Shown one piece after another: positions 1 through 8,394 of a DNA stretch of 64,000 nt. The DNA lies in contig NZ_JAQQFR010000007.1 of assembly GCF_046025915.1 (NCBI RefSeq), positions 1 through 64,000 on the forward strand, given 5' to 3'. A model generated the notes under the pieces. The model did not search any database. It was not told the origin of the DNA and worked only from the letters and a program-made list of their open reading frames with translations. The stretch comes from Herbaspirillum rhizosphaerae_A (lineage in GTDB: Bacteria > Pseudomonadota > Gammaproteobacteria > Burkholderiales > Burkholderiaceae_D). Every line of letters begins with the position of its first letter. Within the stretch, counting starts at the first letter, position 1. A program made the position numbers and the translations under genes.

Positions 1-99
1 TTTTCAGGGGCGTTTTTTATGCTTGCAGCAAGATCACACGAGATGTCATTTCTTCTGGATGCTAAGATCATATCTTCAGATCCCCGCTCATTTTTATGA
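1..99 (+). CDS. C-terminal end of an unidentified upstream gene (partial)
   Basis: Frame 1 is open from the first base of the window and ends at a TGA that overlaps the ATG of the next gene as ATGA, the usual layout of translationally coupled genes. The 32 visible codons end in SDPRSFL. That is too little to name a family. By position it could be a glycosyltransferase or another polysaccharide gene co-transcribed with the reductase that follows. A chance open frame of this length is possible, so the ATGA overlap is the main support. Confidence 0.4.
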   Translation, partial: FSGAFFMLAARSHEMSFLLDAKIISSDPRSFL

Positions 100-1058
100 A
101 ACTACTTGTCACCGGCGCTTCCGGCTTTGTCGGCAAAGCTTTGATTGCCGCACTAGCGTCCGATTCCCAATATACGCTGCGCGCCTGCACTCGTCGCAAA
201 AACAGCCAATTCCCCGACAATGTGGAAGTCGCAAAGGTAACCGACCTGACGGCAAGCACTGACTGGACTGCGGCCTTAATTGGCGTGGATACTGTGGTGC
301 ATGCGGCAGCACGTGTGCATGTGATGGACGATACTTCCACCGATCCTCTTGCTGAATTCCGGCGTGTAAATGTAGAAGGTACCTTGCGGCTCGCACAACA
401 AGCCATTAATGCCGGCGTACGTCGCTTCGTATTCATCAGTTCGATAAAAGTTAACGGTGAACAGACACTCCCAGGCAGGCCTTACACTGCAGACGATACC
501 CCCAACCCCGGGGATCCTTACGGGATATCGAAACATGAGGCCGAACAAGGCTTGTTGGCACTAGCGCAAAAATCAGGATTGGAAGTTGTCATCATCCGCC
601 CAGTGCTGGTATACGGCCCAGGTGTCAAAGCTAATTTTCTGAGCATGATGCGATGGTTGGATAAAGGCGTTCCACTACCGTTGGGAGCAATCAAGAGCAA
701 CCGTCGCAGCATGGTTGCGTTAGACAATCTGGTAGATCTGATTATTGTCTGCATGCATCATCCTGCGGCAGTGAATCAGGTTTTTCTGGTAAGCGATGGA
801 GAAGATCTATCAACGACGGCGCTGCTGCAGCGCACTGCGCAAGCACTCCAACGACCAGCGCGGCTCGTGCCGGTTCCTGCTATTTTATTGGCGACTGCTG
901 CCGGTCTTTTGAGAAAAAGCCACATTGCTCAACGTCTATGCGGCTCGCTGCAAGTCGACATCGGGAAAACGAAAGAATTGCTTCAATGGAGCCCGCCGGT
1001 GAGCGTCGATGCGGCGCTGAAGAAAACTGCTGCCGCATTACGCATGAATCAAAAATAA
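96..1058 (+). CDS. NAD(P)-dependent sugar epimerase/reductase, WbpV/WreQ-like
   Basis: Extended short-chain dehydrogenase of 320 aa. The Rossmann motif TGASGFVG is at residues 6-13, a serine lies in FISSIKV, and the catalytic pair is in YGISK. The HAAARVHVM segment is typical of the WbpV/WbpK/WreQ branch, which reduces UDP-4-keto-6-deoxy-GlcNAc to UDP-QuiNAc or UDP-FucNAc. Its substrate would be made by the WbpM-like dehydratase at 5698-7707. It is the only gene on the + strand before 23 kb and converges on waaA with a gap of 16 bases. The family assignment is firm. The exact 4-epimer produced cannot be read from sequence. Confidence 0.78.
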   Translation: MKLLVTGASGFVGKALIAALASDSQYTLRACTRRKNSQFPDNVEVAKVTDLTASTDWTAALIGVDTVVHAAARVHVMDDTSTDPLAEFRRVNVEGTLRLAQQAINAGVRRFVFISSIKVNGEQTLPGRPYTADDTPNPGDPYGISKHEAEQGLLALAQKSGLEVVIIRPVLVYGPGVKANFLSMMRWLDKGVPLPLGAIKSNRRSMVALDNLVDLIIVCMHHPAAVNQVFLVSDGEDLSTTALLQRTAQALQRPARLVPVPAILLATAAGLLRKSHIAQRLCGSLQVDIGKTKELLQWSPPVSVDAALKKTAAALRMNQK

Positions 1059-1074
1059 GACCGGCGTGTTAAAT

Positions 1075-2346
1075 TTAGTTCAGTACCTTGCCAATCAACG
1101 AGACTGTCCGGCGAGTTGCGCCCTGATGATGTTTCGCAAAATCCTTTGCAGCGCTTACCATTGCATCCTTGCGGTCGACATTGTCAAACAGGGATAGCGC
1201 TGTTTGCAGAGTTGTTTCTGCATCCGGAACACGGATGGCGCCTCCAGCTGCAATAGCCTGCTCACTAATAAGCTGGAAGTTAAAAGTATGCGGACCAACC
1301 AATACTGGCTTACTCAGTGAACAGGCCTCAATGAGATTCTGTCCGCCGAGCGGCAACAAGCTTCCACCGACAAAGGCGACGTCGCAGCAGGCATAGTAAG
1401 CAAACATCTCCCCCATCGAATCGCCCAGAACAATCTCAGCATCTTTAGCGGACAACCAATCTGTCAAATCCGAGCGACGCTGCATGCTGAATCCGTAATC
1501 AACAATCATCTTTGCTACTTCGCCAAACCGTTGTGGATGGCGTGGAACGATAATGGTCAAAAAATCCCGTCGCACAATGTTGCTCAACGCATCCAGAATA
1601 AGTCGCTCCTCACCTTCACGTGTGCTCGCGCAAAGCAATATCGGACGTTCGCCGAACTGCCTGCGCCACTGTTCTCCCAGAGCGACCATATCCGCCGGCA
1701 CCTCAACGTCAAACTTGATACTTCCCGTCACATGCACGTTACGCGCGCCAAACAACCGCAGTCGCTCCGCATCCGCGTCGGACTGAGCCGCCACGCAATC
1801 GATGCCCGAGGCGGCTTCCAGCAAAATGGAACCGAACCGCTGCCCGCGCCGCAACGAGCGCTCCGACAGACGCGCGTTCGCCAACACCACCGGTACGCCA
1901 TGTCGCCGGCACTGACGCACCATGTTCGGCCAGACTTCGGTTTCCATCAGGATGCTGATCTTCGGCTTGAAGTAACGCAGGAAGCGCGCACACATCCAAC
2001 CCGTGTCATACGGGAAGAAGCTTTGCACCAGACGATCGCCGTGGTGTGCGAACAATTGCTGACCGGTTGCACGTCCGGTAGCGGTCATGTGCGTGAGCAG
2101 TATCGTATGGTCGGGATACGTAACCAGCAACGCATCAATCAAGGGTTGCGCGGCCCGCGTCTCACCGACGGAGACGGCATGTACCCACAACAGAGGCGGC
2201 AAGGCGCGTTGACTGAACTGATCATAGAACCCGAGACGCTCGCCGATATGCTGCCGATAGCCCGGCTCCTTGCGACCACGGCGCCACAGACGCAGCAGTA
2301 CGAACGGCAGGCCCACCCACCACAGCGCGGAGTAGATCAGACGCAT
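1075..2346 (-). CDS. waaA: 3-deoxy-D-manno-octulosonic acid (Kdo) transferase
   Basis: GT30 enzyme that moves Kdo from CMP-Kdo to lipid IVA at the inner face of the cytoplasmic membrane, the first step of LPS core assembly. The 423-aa length fits the family. A hydrophobic N-terminal anchor (about residues 3-20) is followed by the HAVSVGE block, whose E62 corresponds to the catalytic glutamate of characterised WaaA proteins. A GT-B C-terminal domain contains FVGGSLLPLGGQN. The ATG overlaps the stop of the upstream Kdo hydroxylase gene as TGATG, so the two are probably coupled in translation and in function. Confidence 0.95.
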   Translation of the reverse strand: MRLIYSALWWVGLPFVLLRLWRRGRKEPGYRQHIGERLGFYDQFSQRALPPLLWVHAVSVGETRAAQPLIDALLVTYPDHTILLTHMTATGRATGQQLFAHHGDRLVQSFFPYDTGWMCARFLRYFKPKISILMETEVWPNMVRQCRRHGVPVVLANARLSERSLRRGQRFGSILLEAASGIDCVAAQSDADAERLRLFGARNVHVTGSIKFDVEVPADMVALGEQWRRQFGERPILLCASTREGEERLILDALSNIVRRDFLTIIVPRHPQRFGEVAKMIVDYGFSMQRRSDLTDWLSAKDAEIVLGDSMGEMFAYYACCDVAFVGGSLLPLGGQNLIEACSLSKPVLVGPHTFNFQLISEQAIAAGGAIRVPDAETTLQTALSLFDNVDRKDAMVSAAKDFAKHHQGATRRTVSLIGKVLN

Positions 2347-3215
2347 CAGACCAGCTGACGTCCGGTCAGCTTGCTCAGGATCGCCAGCGGGCTGGACGAC
2401 GGATCATACTGTTTGTCCGCAGGCAGGTGCAGCGTCTGCTCCAGCATGTACTGTCCCGACATGACGGCGTGCGATGCCTGATCCGAGAAACACACCCACA
2501 CGGAACCGGCGGCAAACGGCATGGTGACCTGACCGGCGCTTTCCTGATAGGCCATGTCACCTTTCATGCCGTCATGCAGCTGCAGCATCAGGTGGTCGTA
2601 TTCGCTGCGGTAAGACTTGGTGATGTGAAGCGCCTTCATCATGGCTGCCTGCCAGGGAACATAAGGCTTGGCGCGCGGAAGGAATTTCTGCGCCACGGTT
2701 TCAAACGGCTCACCGACACGCCAGACACGCGGGATGCCATCCGGATTGACGTTGCTGAACACGCGCAGAATGCGCTCACCATAGTTCGGACGTGACGGAA
2801 AGGCGTCAACATGCAGACGGCGGTCGTCTGCACGCCAGGATTGCGCGCGCGTCTCGACCTGGGTCGGCCGGTAGCTGGTCGGCGCCAGGCGCAACACGCC
2901 TTTATATTTTGGCAACAGCGAATAGACCAGTGTCTGCGCCTGTTCGCGGAAACGTCCGATCATCAGCGCCAGCGCCAACTGAGTCGCCGTGTCGCCGAGC
3001 GCGCCTTTCAAATGGCCGCTGGCGTCGAGGCTGATGTTGCGAACCTTGGGGTTGCGGATGTCAGGCCGGAGCAGAGATTTTTCTTCCGGCAGCAGTTCAA
3101 ACGGCAAGTGCGGAAAATACAGTACCTTGCCGGCTTCAAGGCCAGCGATCCAGTCCTGGTTTGGTGCGTCGACTTGCCAATTGGCGACGTCGATTTCTAT
3201 GATTTGCGATTCCAT
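2346..3215 (-). CDS. kdoO: Kdo 3-hydroxylase, Fe(II)/2-oxoglutarate dioxygenase
   Basis: 289-aa member of the Kdo_hydroxy family, which converts Kdo in the lipid A-Kdo region to D-glycero-D-talo-octulosonic acid (Ko). The iron site is visible as H135-x-D137 in LHVDAF and a distal H249 in QASHAVM. Arg151 is placed to hold 2-oxoglutarate. The start chosen is the ATG at 3215, 7 bases after the waaC stop; a GTG at 3245 would add ten residues and overlap waaC. The position between waaC and waaA supports action on the inner core. Ko makes the glycosidic bond more acid-stable (established for the family). Confidence 0.85.
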   Translation of the reverse strand: MESQIIEIDVANWQVDAPNQDWIAGLEAGKVLYFPHLPFELLPEEKSLLRPDIRNPKVRNISLDASGHLKGALGDTATQLALALMIGRFREQAQTLVYSLLPKYKGVLRLAPTSYRPTQVETRAQSWRADDRRLHVDAFPSRPNYGERILRVFSNVNPDGIPRVWRVGEPFETVAQKFLPRAKPYVPWQAAMMKALHITKSYRSEYDHLMLQLHDGMKGDMAYQESAGQVTMPFAAGSVWVCFSDQASHAVMSGQYMLEQTLHLPADKQYDPSSSPLAILSKLTGRQLV

Positions 3216-3222
3216 CTCGATA

Positions 3223-4254
3223 TTATGCCTCGTTGTCTTGTGCACGGCTGTCCGGCGAGGCGGCTTTTGCCTCCACCTTCGAGGCAGACAATACCTGATT
3301 GATGGCTTGCACGACTTGCGCTACATCAGGAGGAGCGCCGGTATCGCCCAGATTGACGATACGCGGCGACCAGTTGCCTTCGGTCTTCCAGCGCGGCGAG
3401 TCACAGTACAGTTCGACCGTGGGACGGCAATATGCGGCGGCGATGTGCGTCAGGCCTGTATCGAGACCGACCACCAAGGCCGCGTGTTGCACCAGTGCAA
3501 CCGCATCCATGAGCGGGAGCGCCGGCAACACGGTCGCCTGCGGCATCTGTCGCGCCAACTCTTCGGCAGCCAGTTTTTCCTTGGCACTCCCCCAAGGCAA
3601 CAAGACCGGCAATGACAACGCGCGGGCGACGGCAACCCAATTCTCAACAGGCCATTGTTTGGCAGCGCGCGCCGTTCCGTGGAAAAACACCGCATAAGGA
3701 TGTGCCGGCAGCCATGCGGGCGCAGTCTGCAACGCAGGCGCCTGCAGCGCAAAATCAGCCGCGGTGTCAGGCTGATAGCCAAGCGCCCCGGCAGCGACCG
3801 CGCGTGCGCGCATGACCGCATGGGTATGCAAGCCGACTTTTATGCTTTGCGTATGAAAAATTCTGGAGATCGGCTCGTAACCCGAGCCTTCGGTCGCATT
3901 GGCCAATCCGACGCGCTTACCGCCGGGGGCCAGACGCGCCATCCGCATGACAATGCTGGTCTTCAGCAAACCCTGGGTATCAAAAACGATGTCATACGCT
4001 TCATGCCGCAATTGTCGATAAAAACCGGCGATTTCGGCGCGCGTAGCAGCGCTGCCAAGCGTTTTACGCCAGCGCCGCAAAGCGATCGGAATGATATTGC
4101 GTACATACGGATTGAGCCGGACAAGGCTGGTGTAGCCCTCTTCCACCACCCAATCGATGTTGGCATCCGGATAATGGCGTCGGATATCGGCGACCATCGG
4201 CATGTTGTGGACCACGTCGCCTAGGGACGAAACGCGGACGATCAGGATGTTCAA
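3223..4254 (-). CDS. waaC: ADP-heptose:LPS heptosyltransferase I
   Basis: GT9 enzyme of 343 aa that adds the first L-glycero-D-manno-heptose to Kdo in the LPS inner core. The N-terminus MNILIVRVSSLGDVVH is the canonical WaaC start, and GLDTGLTHIAAAYCRP is the C-terminal nucleotide-sugar block. No ATG lies upstream in frame near this N-terminus, so translation appears to use the TTG at 4254. The C-terminus carries an Ala/Glu-rich tail of about 20 residues beyond the fold. It is followed within 7 bases by kdoO and lies 45 bases after the phosphomannomutase gene. Confidence 0.93.
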   Translation of the reverse strand: MNILIVRVSSLGDVVHNMPMVADIRRHYPDANIDWVVEEGYTSLVRLNPYVRNIIPIALRRWRKTLGSAATRAEIAGFYRQLRHEAYDIVFDTQGLLKTSIVMRMARLAPGGKRVGLANATEGSGYEPISRIFHTQSIKVGLHTHAVMRARAVAAGALGYQPDTAADFALQAPALQTAPAWLPAHPYAVFFHGTARAAKQWPVENWVAVARALSLPVLLPWGSAKEKLAAEELARQMPQATVLPALPLMDAVALVQHAALVVGLDTGLTHIAAAYCRPTVELYCDSPRWKTEGNWSPRIVNLGDTGAPPDVAQVVQAINQVLSASKVEAKAASPDSRAQDNEA

Positions 4255-4299
4255 GGCTAGCCCACTATTCTTTGTCTGTGGGCCAGCATCTTACCTCTT

Positions 4300-5673
4300 T
4301 CAAAACGGCAAGGCTACATCCGGCCGGGCGGCCAGGATCACGCGTTTGAACTCGTTCTGGATACGCGCCAGCGCCTGCGGCGTCTCCGCCTCAAAGCGCA
4401 ACACCACTACCGGCGTGGTATTGGACGAGCGCATCAGACCGAAGCCATCCGCATATTCGATGCGCAAACCGTCGATCGTGATGATCTGCTCGGCATCGGG
4501 AAACTTTGCATCCTTTTGCAATTGATCGATGAGGACAAAATTCTCACCCTCCTTCAATTTCAATTGCAGCTCCGGCGTACTGGTTGATTGCGGCAAGGCG
4601 TTGAGCACGGCCGACGGATCGGATTCACGGCTCATGAGCTCCAGCAGGCGCGCACCGGCGTACAAGCCATCGTCGAAACCGTACCAGCGATCCTTGAAGA
4701 ACACGTGACCGCTCATTTCACCGCCCAGCGGCGCGCCGGTTTCACGCATCTTGGCCTTGACCAGCGAATGCCCGGTTTTCCACATCAGCGGCTGACCGCC
4801 GCGCGCGCTGATCCATGGCGCCAGGTGGCGCGTGCATTTGACGTCGTACAGGATTTCCCGGCCGGGATGGCGTGTGAGAACGTCAGCGGCAAACAGCATG
4901 AGCTGACGATCCGGATAGATGATCTTACCGTCTTTGGTGACCACGCCCAGGCGATCACCATCACCGTCGAAGGCCAGACCGATTTCATTGTCGGTCTCCT
5001 GCAGGCAGCGGATCAGATCCTGCAGGTTTTCCGGATGGGCCGGATCAGGATGATGATTGGGGAAGGTGCCGTCAACCTCGCAGAACAACTCGGTCACCTC
5101 GCAACCAAGCGCGCGGTACAGATCACCCGCGAAAGCACCGGCCACACCGTTACCGCAGTCGACAGCAATCTTCATCGGACGCGCCAGCTTGACGTCGCCG
5201 ACGATACGATCGATGTATTCCTTGCGGATGTCGTAGGTGCGGTAAGCGCCGGCACCGGTCTTGAATTCGTTTTTGAGAATGGCCTGATACAGGGCCTGGA
5301 TCGTGTCGCCGTATATCGCTTCGCCGGCAAGCACCATTTTGAAACCGTTATAGTCGGGCGGATTGTGGCTGCCGGTGACCATGACGCCGGATTGCGTACC
5401 CAGAATGTGAGTACCGAAATACACCATAGGGGTTGCCACCACACCGAGGTCGATGACGTCGATGCCGACCGATTGCAGACCGGTTGCTAGCGCAGCAGAC
5501 AGTTCCGGGCCGGAAAGGCGGCCGTCGCGACCGATGACTACCGAATTCTGGCCTTTGGCTAATGCGGCGGAGCCGAAGGCCTGGCCGATTTGGCGGGCAA
5601 CGTCTGTGTTGAGCGTTTGGCCGACGATGCCACGGATGTCGTAGGCTTTGAAGATGGAAGAAGAGAGAACCAT
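4300..5673 (-). CDS. algC: phosphomannomutase/phosphoglucomutase
   Basis: 457-aa alpha-D-phosphohexomutase interconverting mannose- or glucose-6-phosphate and the 1-phosphate. It supplies GDP-mannose (for Gmd downstream in the pathway) and UDP-/dTDP-glucose. The catalytic phosphoserine is S102 in TGSHNP, the Mg-binding loop is DGDGDR, and GGEMSGH is the sugar-specificity loop. The start is placed at ATG 5673, giving MVLSSSIFKAYDIRG, the normal AlgC N-terminus; a TTG seven codons earlier is unlikely. It lies 24 bases downstream of the WbpM-like gene, in the same transcription unit. Confidence 0.93.
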   Translation of the reverse strand: MVLSSSIFKAYDIRGIVGQTLNTDVARQIGQAFGSAALAKGQNSVVIGRDGRLSGPELSAALATGLQSVGIDVIDLGVVATPMVYFGTHILGTQSGVMVTGSHNPPDYNGFKMVLAGEAIYGDTIQALYQAILKNEFKTGAGAYRTYDIRKEYIDRIVGDVKLARPMKIAVDCGNGVAGAFAGDLYRALGCEVTELFCEVDGTFPNHHPDPAHPENLQDLIRCLQETDNEIGLAFDGDGDRLGVVTKDGKIIYPDRQLMLFAADVLTRHPGREILYDVKCTRHLAPWISARGGQPLMWKTGHSLVKAKMRETGAPLGGEMSGHVFFKDRWYGFDDGLYAGARLLELMSRESDPSAVLNALPQSTSTPELQLKLKEGENFVLIDQLQKDAKFPDAEQIITIDGLRIEYADGFGLMRSSNTTPVVVLRFEAETPQALARIQNEFKRVILAARPDVALPF

Positions 5674-5697
5674 ATATTTATTTTTAAAGTCCAAGGA

Positions 5698-7707
5698 CTA
5701 GAGCGATTGTGATTTGTTGACGATTTCTAGTTTGATGAGATTGTCCGGCACAGTAGTGATGTCGTCCTTTACGGCAAGATCAATCCAATCGACGGAATCG
5801 GCTACCGGTTGATAACCGCTGACCAAACGTTGCAAGATAATTTTGAGTGCTTTGAGATCATGCGACTCCATGACCGTTGCGAGTTGATTCAACTCGTCTT
5901 TTAACTTAGTCCAAGGCAAGAAATCCTCATGAGCCTTCATAATTCTGGAGTGCGCCGTTGGCTGAGGATTTTCTCCTATCAACAACTCTTCATAGAGTTT
6001 TTCGCCGGTACGCAATCCTGTAACTTTGATCTCGATATCTCCATCCGGAACTTGATCATCTCTGACACTCAAACCAGACAATTCAACCATACGATAAGCA
6101 AGATCAAGAATTCGCACCGGATCGCCCATATCCAGAACAAATACGTCCCCACCTTCCGTCATGGCACCAGCCTGAACAACTAATTGAGCTGCCTCTGGAA
6201 TCGTCATGAAGTAACGCGTTACCTGAGGGTCGGTCAACGTAATCGGGCCGCCAGCTTTAATCTGCTCCCGAAACAACGGGACTACCGAGCCAGAAGAATC
6301 AAGCACGTTTCCAAAACGCACAATCGCAAAACGTGTAAGGTTTCTTCTCGAATCCGGAATAGAATGCCCATCCAGAAAAACCGGAGTCTCCGCAGCAGCA
6401 AGCGCCTGCAATGTCATTTCAGCCAAGCGCTTAGTGGCTCCCATGATATTTGTCGGCCGAACGGCCTTATCGGTGCTCACCAGAACGTAATCGGAGACGC
6501 CGTTTTCAATGGCTGCCCGGGCAACGTTATACGTACCGAAAACGTTATTACGCACGCCCTCAATCGGATTGGACTCCACTAAAGGTACGTGCTTATAAGC
6601 AGCTGCATGGTAGACAGTTCTTGGGCGCCATGTACTGAAGATCTGCCGGACGCGTTCAAGATCGCGAACACTGCCTAGCAATGTAATCAGTTGCGTGTCG
6701 CCCTTCATTTCCTCCAGCCGCTCTTGCAAGTCGCGATGGATGGAATACAAGCTAAATTCGTTATGATCCAAGAGCAGCAGAATAGATGGCTTCGCCACCA
6801 AAATCTGACGACACAATTCACTCCCTATACTCCCGCCTGCTCCCGTAACCAATACCACTTTGTTTGTAATATTCCGGCTAATCAAGGCCGGATTGGGCGG
6901 AACAGGATCGCGTCCAAGCAAGTCGACAATGTCCAACTCATGAATATCTGAAACGGTAATTTTCCCCCGTGCCAAGTCAGTCAAGTCCGGCAAGGATCGA
7001 ATGTGGACCTGATGGCGATGCAAATTCTCAATAATCTCATTCCGTCTTGCGCGGCTAATAGATGGCAGCGCGAGCAAGACATCTGTCACGCCATATGCTT
7101 CGATGAGATCCTCTGCGTCACCAGATGCATAGACGCGTTGTCCATTAATAGTTTTTCCAAATAACTCGGGATCATCTTCAAGGAAGCCAATCAGAATAAG
7201 CTGCTGCCTCTGCAACAGAATCTCTGCAATCTGCGCGCCTGCCGCGCCTGCACCGTAAATCAATAAACGCGCATCTTTCTGATGCTTTCTATCGGCATCA
7301 GCCCTGCTTAGCCAAATTCTGGCGAAAGCTCTGCTTCCACCAACAAAGATCAGCAGTAAAAGAGGTTGCAATAAACCGATGGAACGGGGAACGCCTGGCA
7401 GTCCCAACCACAGCAACAAACTGAACAAAATCACACCGTACAATGCCACCGCCTTACCGACTGTGACCATCGCAGCAATCCCTGTATAGCGAAACACCGC
7501 GCGATAAAGTCCCAGCCGAACGAAAATCGGCAGCGCCAGAACTGGGGCCAATTGATAGACGTGCCACTGAAAACCATCAGGCCAGTTCGGGGTATCCAAT
7601 CGCAATGAAAATGCACACCACGTCGCCAGAAACGACATGACGACATCCGAGAAGGCGGCTATACCTTGCTTGGACATTCTCGATAAATGTATGACGCGAC
7701 GTTTCAT
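5698..7707 (-). CDS. wbpM: UDP-GlcNAc 4,6-dehydratase-type membrane protein, WbpM/CapD family
   Basis: 669-aa large-form nucleotide-sugar dehydratase. Four membrane helices occupy about residues 15-125. A CoA-binding-like Rossmann domain starts near GAGAAGAQ (152-159), and the catalytic SDR domain starts at TGAGGSIG (288-295). The active site shows the SMK variant known from WbpM (Ser411, Met422, Lys426) in place of the usual S-Y-K. Characterised members convert UDP-GlcNAc to UDP-4-keto-6-deoxy-GlcNAc, a precursor of QuiNAc and FucNAc. The pairing with the WbpV-like reductase at the window start and the phosphoglycosyl transferase just upstream supports this role. Confidence 0.9.
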   Translation of the reverse strand: MKRRVIHLSRMSKQGIAAFSDVVMSFLATWCAFSLRLDTPNWPDGFQWHVYQLAPVLALPIFVRLGLYRAVFRYTGIAAMVTVGKAVALYGVILFSLLLWLGLPGVPRSIGLLQPLLLLIFVGGSRAFARIWLSRADADRKHQKDARLLIYGAGAAGAQIAEILLQRQQLILIGFLEDDPELFGKTINGQRVYASGDAEDLIEAYGVTDVLLALPSISRARRNEIIENLHRHQVHIRSLPDLTDLARGKITVSDIHELDIVDLLGRDPVPPNPALISRNITNKVVLVTGAGGSIGSELCRQILVAKPSILLLLDHNEFSLYSIHRDLQERLEEMKGDTQLITLLGSVRDLERVRQIFSTWRPRTVYHAAAYKHVPLVESNPIEGVRNNVFGTYNVARAAIENGVSDYVLVSTDKAVRPTNIMGATKRLAEMTLQALAAAETPVFLDGHSIPDSRRNLTRFAIVRFGNVLDSSGSVVPLFREQIKAGGPITLTDPQVTRYFMTIPEAAQLVVQAGAMTEGGDVFVLDMGDPVRILDLAYRMVELSGLSVRDDQVPDGDIEIKVTGLRTGEKLYEELLIGENPQPTAHSRIMKAHEDFLPWTKLKDELNQLATVMESHDLKALKIILQRLVSGYQPVADSVDWIDLAVKDDITTVPDNLIKLEIVNKSQSL

Positions 7708-7740
7708 GACAAAAAACTATGCCCTAAAGAATGACAACTT

Positions 7741-8301
7741 TTAATGAGTAACGCCGGATTGCGAAAGTACTTTCAAGAAAGTCTTCCACAGTATTGATAA
7801 ATCAAGCGAGAATGAGCGCCGCTGAAGATATTCGGCGTCAAGGCGAACTTTTTCCAATATCGGCAACTCATCCCGGCCATTAATCTGCGCCCATCCTGTC
7901 AGGCCCGGGACTAGTCGATGGACCCCCAGCTGCGTCCTCTGTTCAATCAGATCTGTCTGATTGAACAACGCGGGACGAGGTCCTACTAGGCTCATGTCGC
8001 CCACAAAAATACTCCACAATTGCGGTAACTCGTCTAAGCTCGATTTACGCAAAAAACTACCGATGGAAGTCAGATACTCAGCAGGATTTGCCAATAAATG
8101 CGTTGCCACAACCGGCGCCCCAATTTTCATAGTACGAAATTTTGGCATCCGAAATATTTTGTTGTCAGCGCCAACACGATCTGACCAATATAAAGCAGGG
8201 CCGGTGGATGTGCATTTGACAAGCAAGGTAATCAGAAGAATGGGGATAGCCAAAAACAATGTCGCACAAAGAACGACGACAACATCAAACATGCGTTTCA
8301 T
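7741..8301 (-). CDS. initiating sugar-1-phosphate transferase (monotopic phosphoglycosyl transferase)
   Basis: 186-aa small-form member of the bacterial sugar transferase family (PF02397; PglC/WreU type). It moves a sugar 1-phosphate from UDP-sugar to undecaprenyl phosphate and so starts repeat-unit synthesis at the inner membrane. A single re-entrant hydrophobic helix spans about residues 7-28. The catalytic Asp-Glu pair lies in SSLDELPQLW, and the conserved MSLVGPRP and PGLTGWAQING blocks are present. It lacks the large N-terminal membrane domain of WbaP/WcaJ. Being next to the WbpM-like gene, its donor may be UDP-QuiNAc or UDP-FucNAc (inference). Confidence 0.88.
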   Translation of the reverse strand: MKRMFDVVVVLCATLFLAIPILLITLLVKCTSTGPALYWSDRVGADNKIFRMPKFRTMKIGAPVVATHLLANPAEYLTSIGSFLRKSSLDELPQLWSIFVGDMSLVGPRPALFNQTDLIEQRTQLGVHRLVPGLTGWAQINGRDELPILEKVRLDAEYLQRRSFSLDLSILWKTFLKVLSQSGVTH

Positions 8302-8394
8302 TTGAAATTATATTTAATCACATTCGGGATATCGGCATAGCCTTGAACAGGCGGCCTTCCATCATACTCTTCGAGACCCGCCAGTCCTCAATGA

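Noticed and set aside
1531..2358. 275-codon plus-strand open frame opposite waaA, and similar long frames opposite algC, pyrC', the Rieske gene and the chemoreceptor genes
   Set aside because: These are antisense shadows of well-supported genes caused by GC-biased third positions; no family motifs are present.
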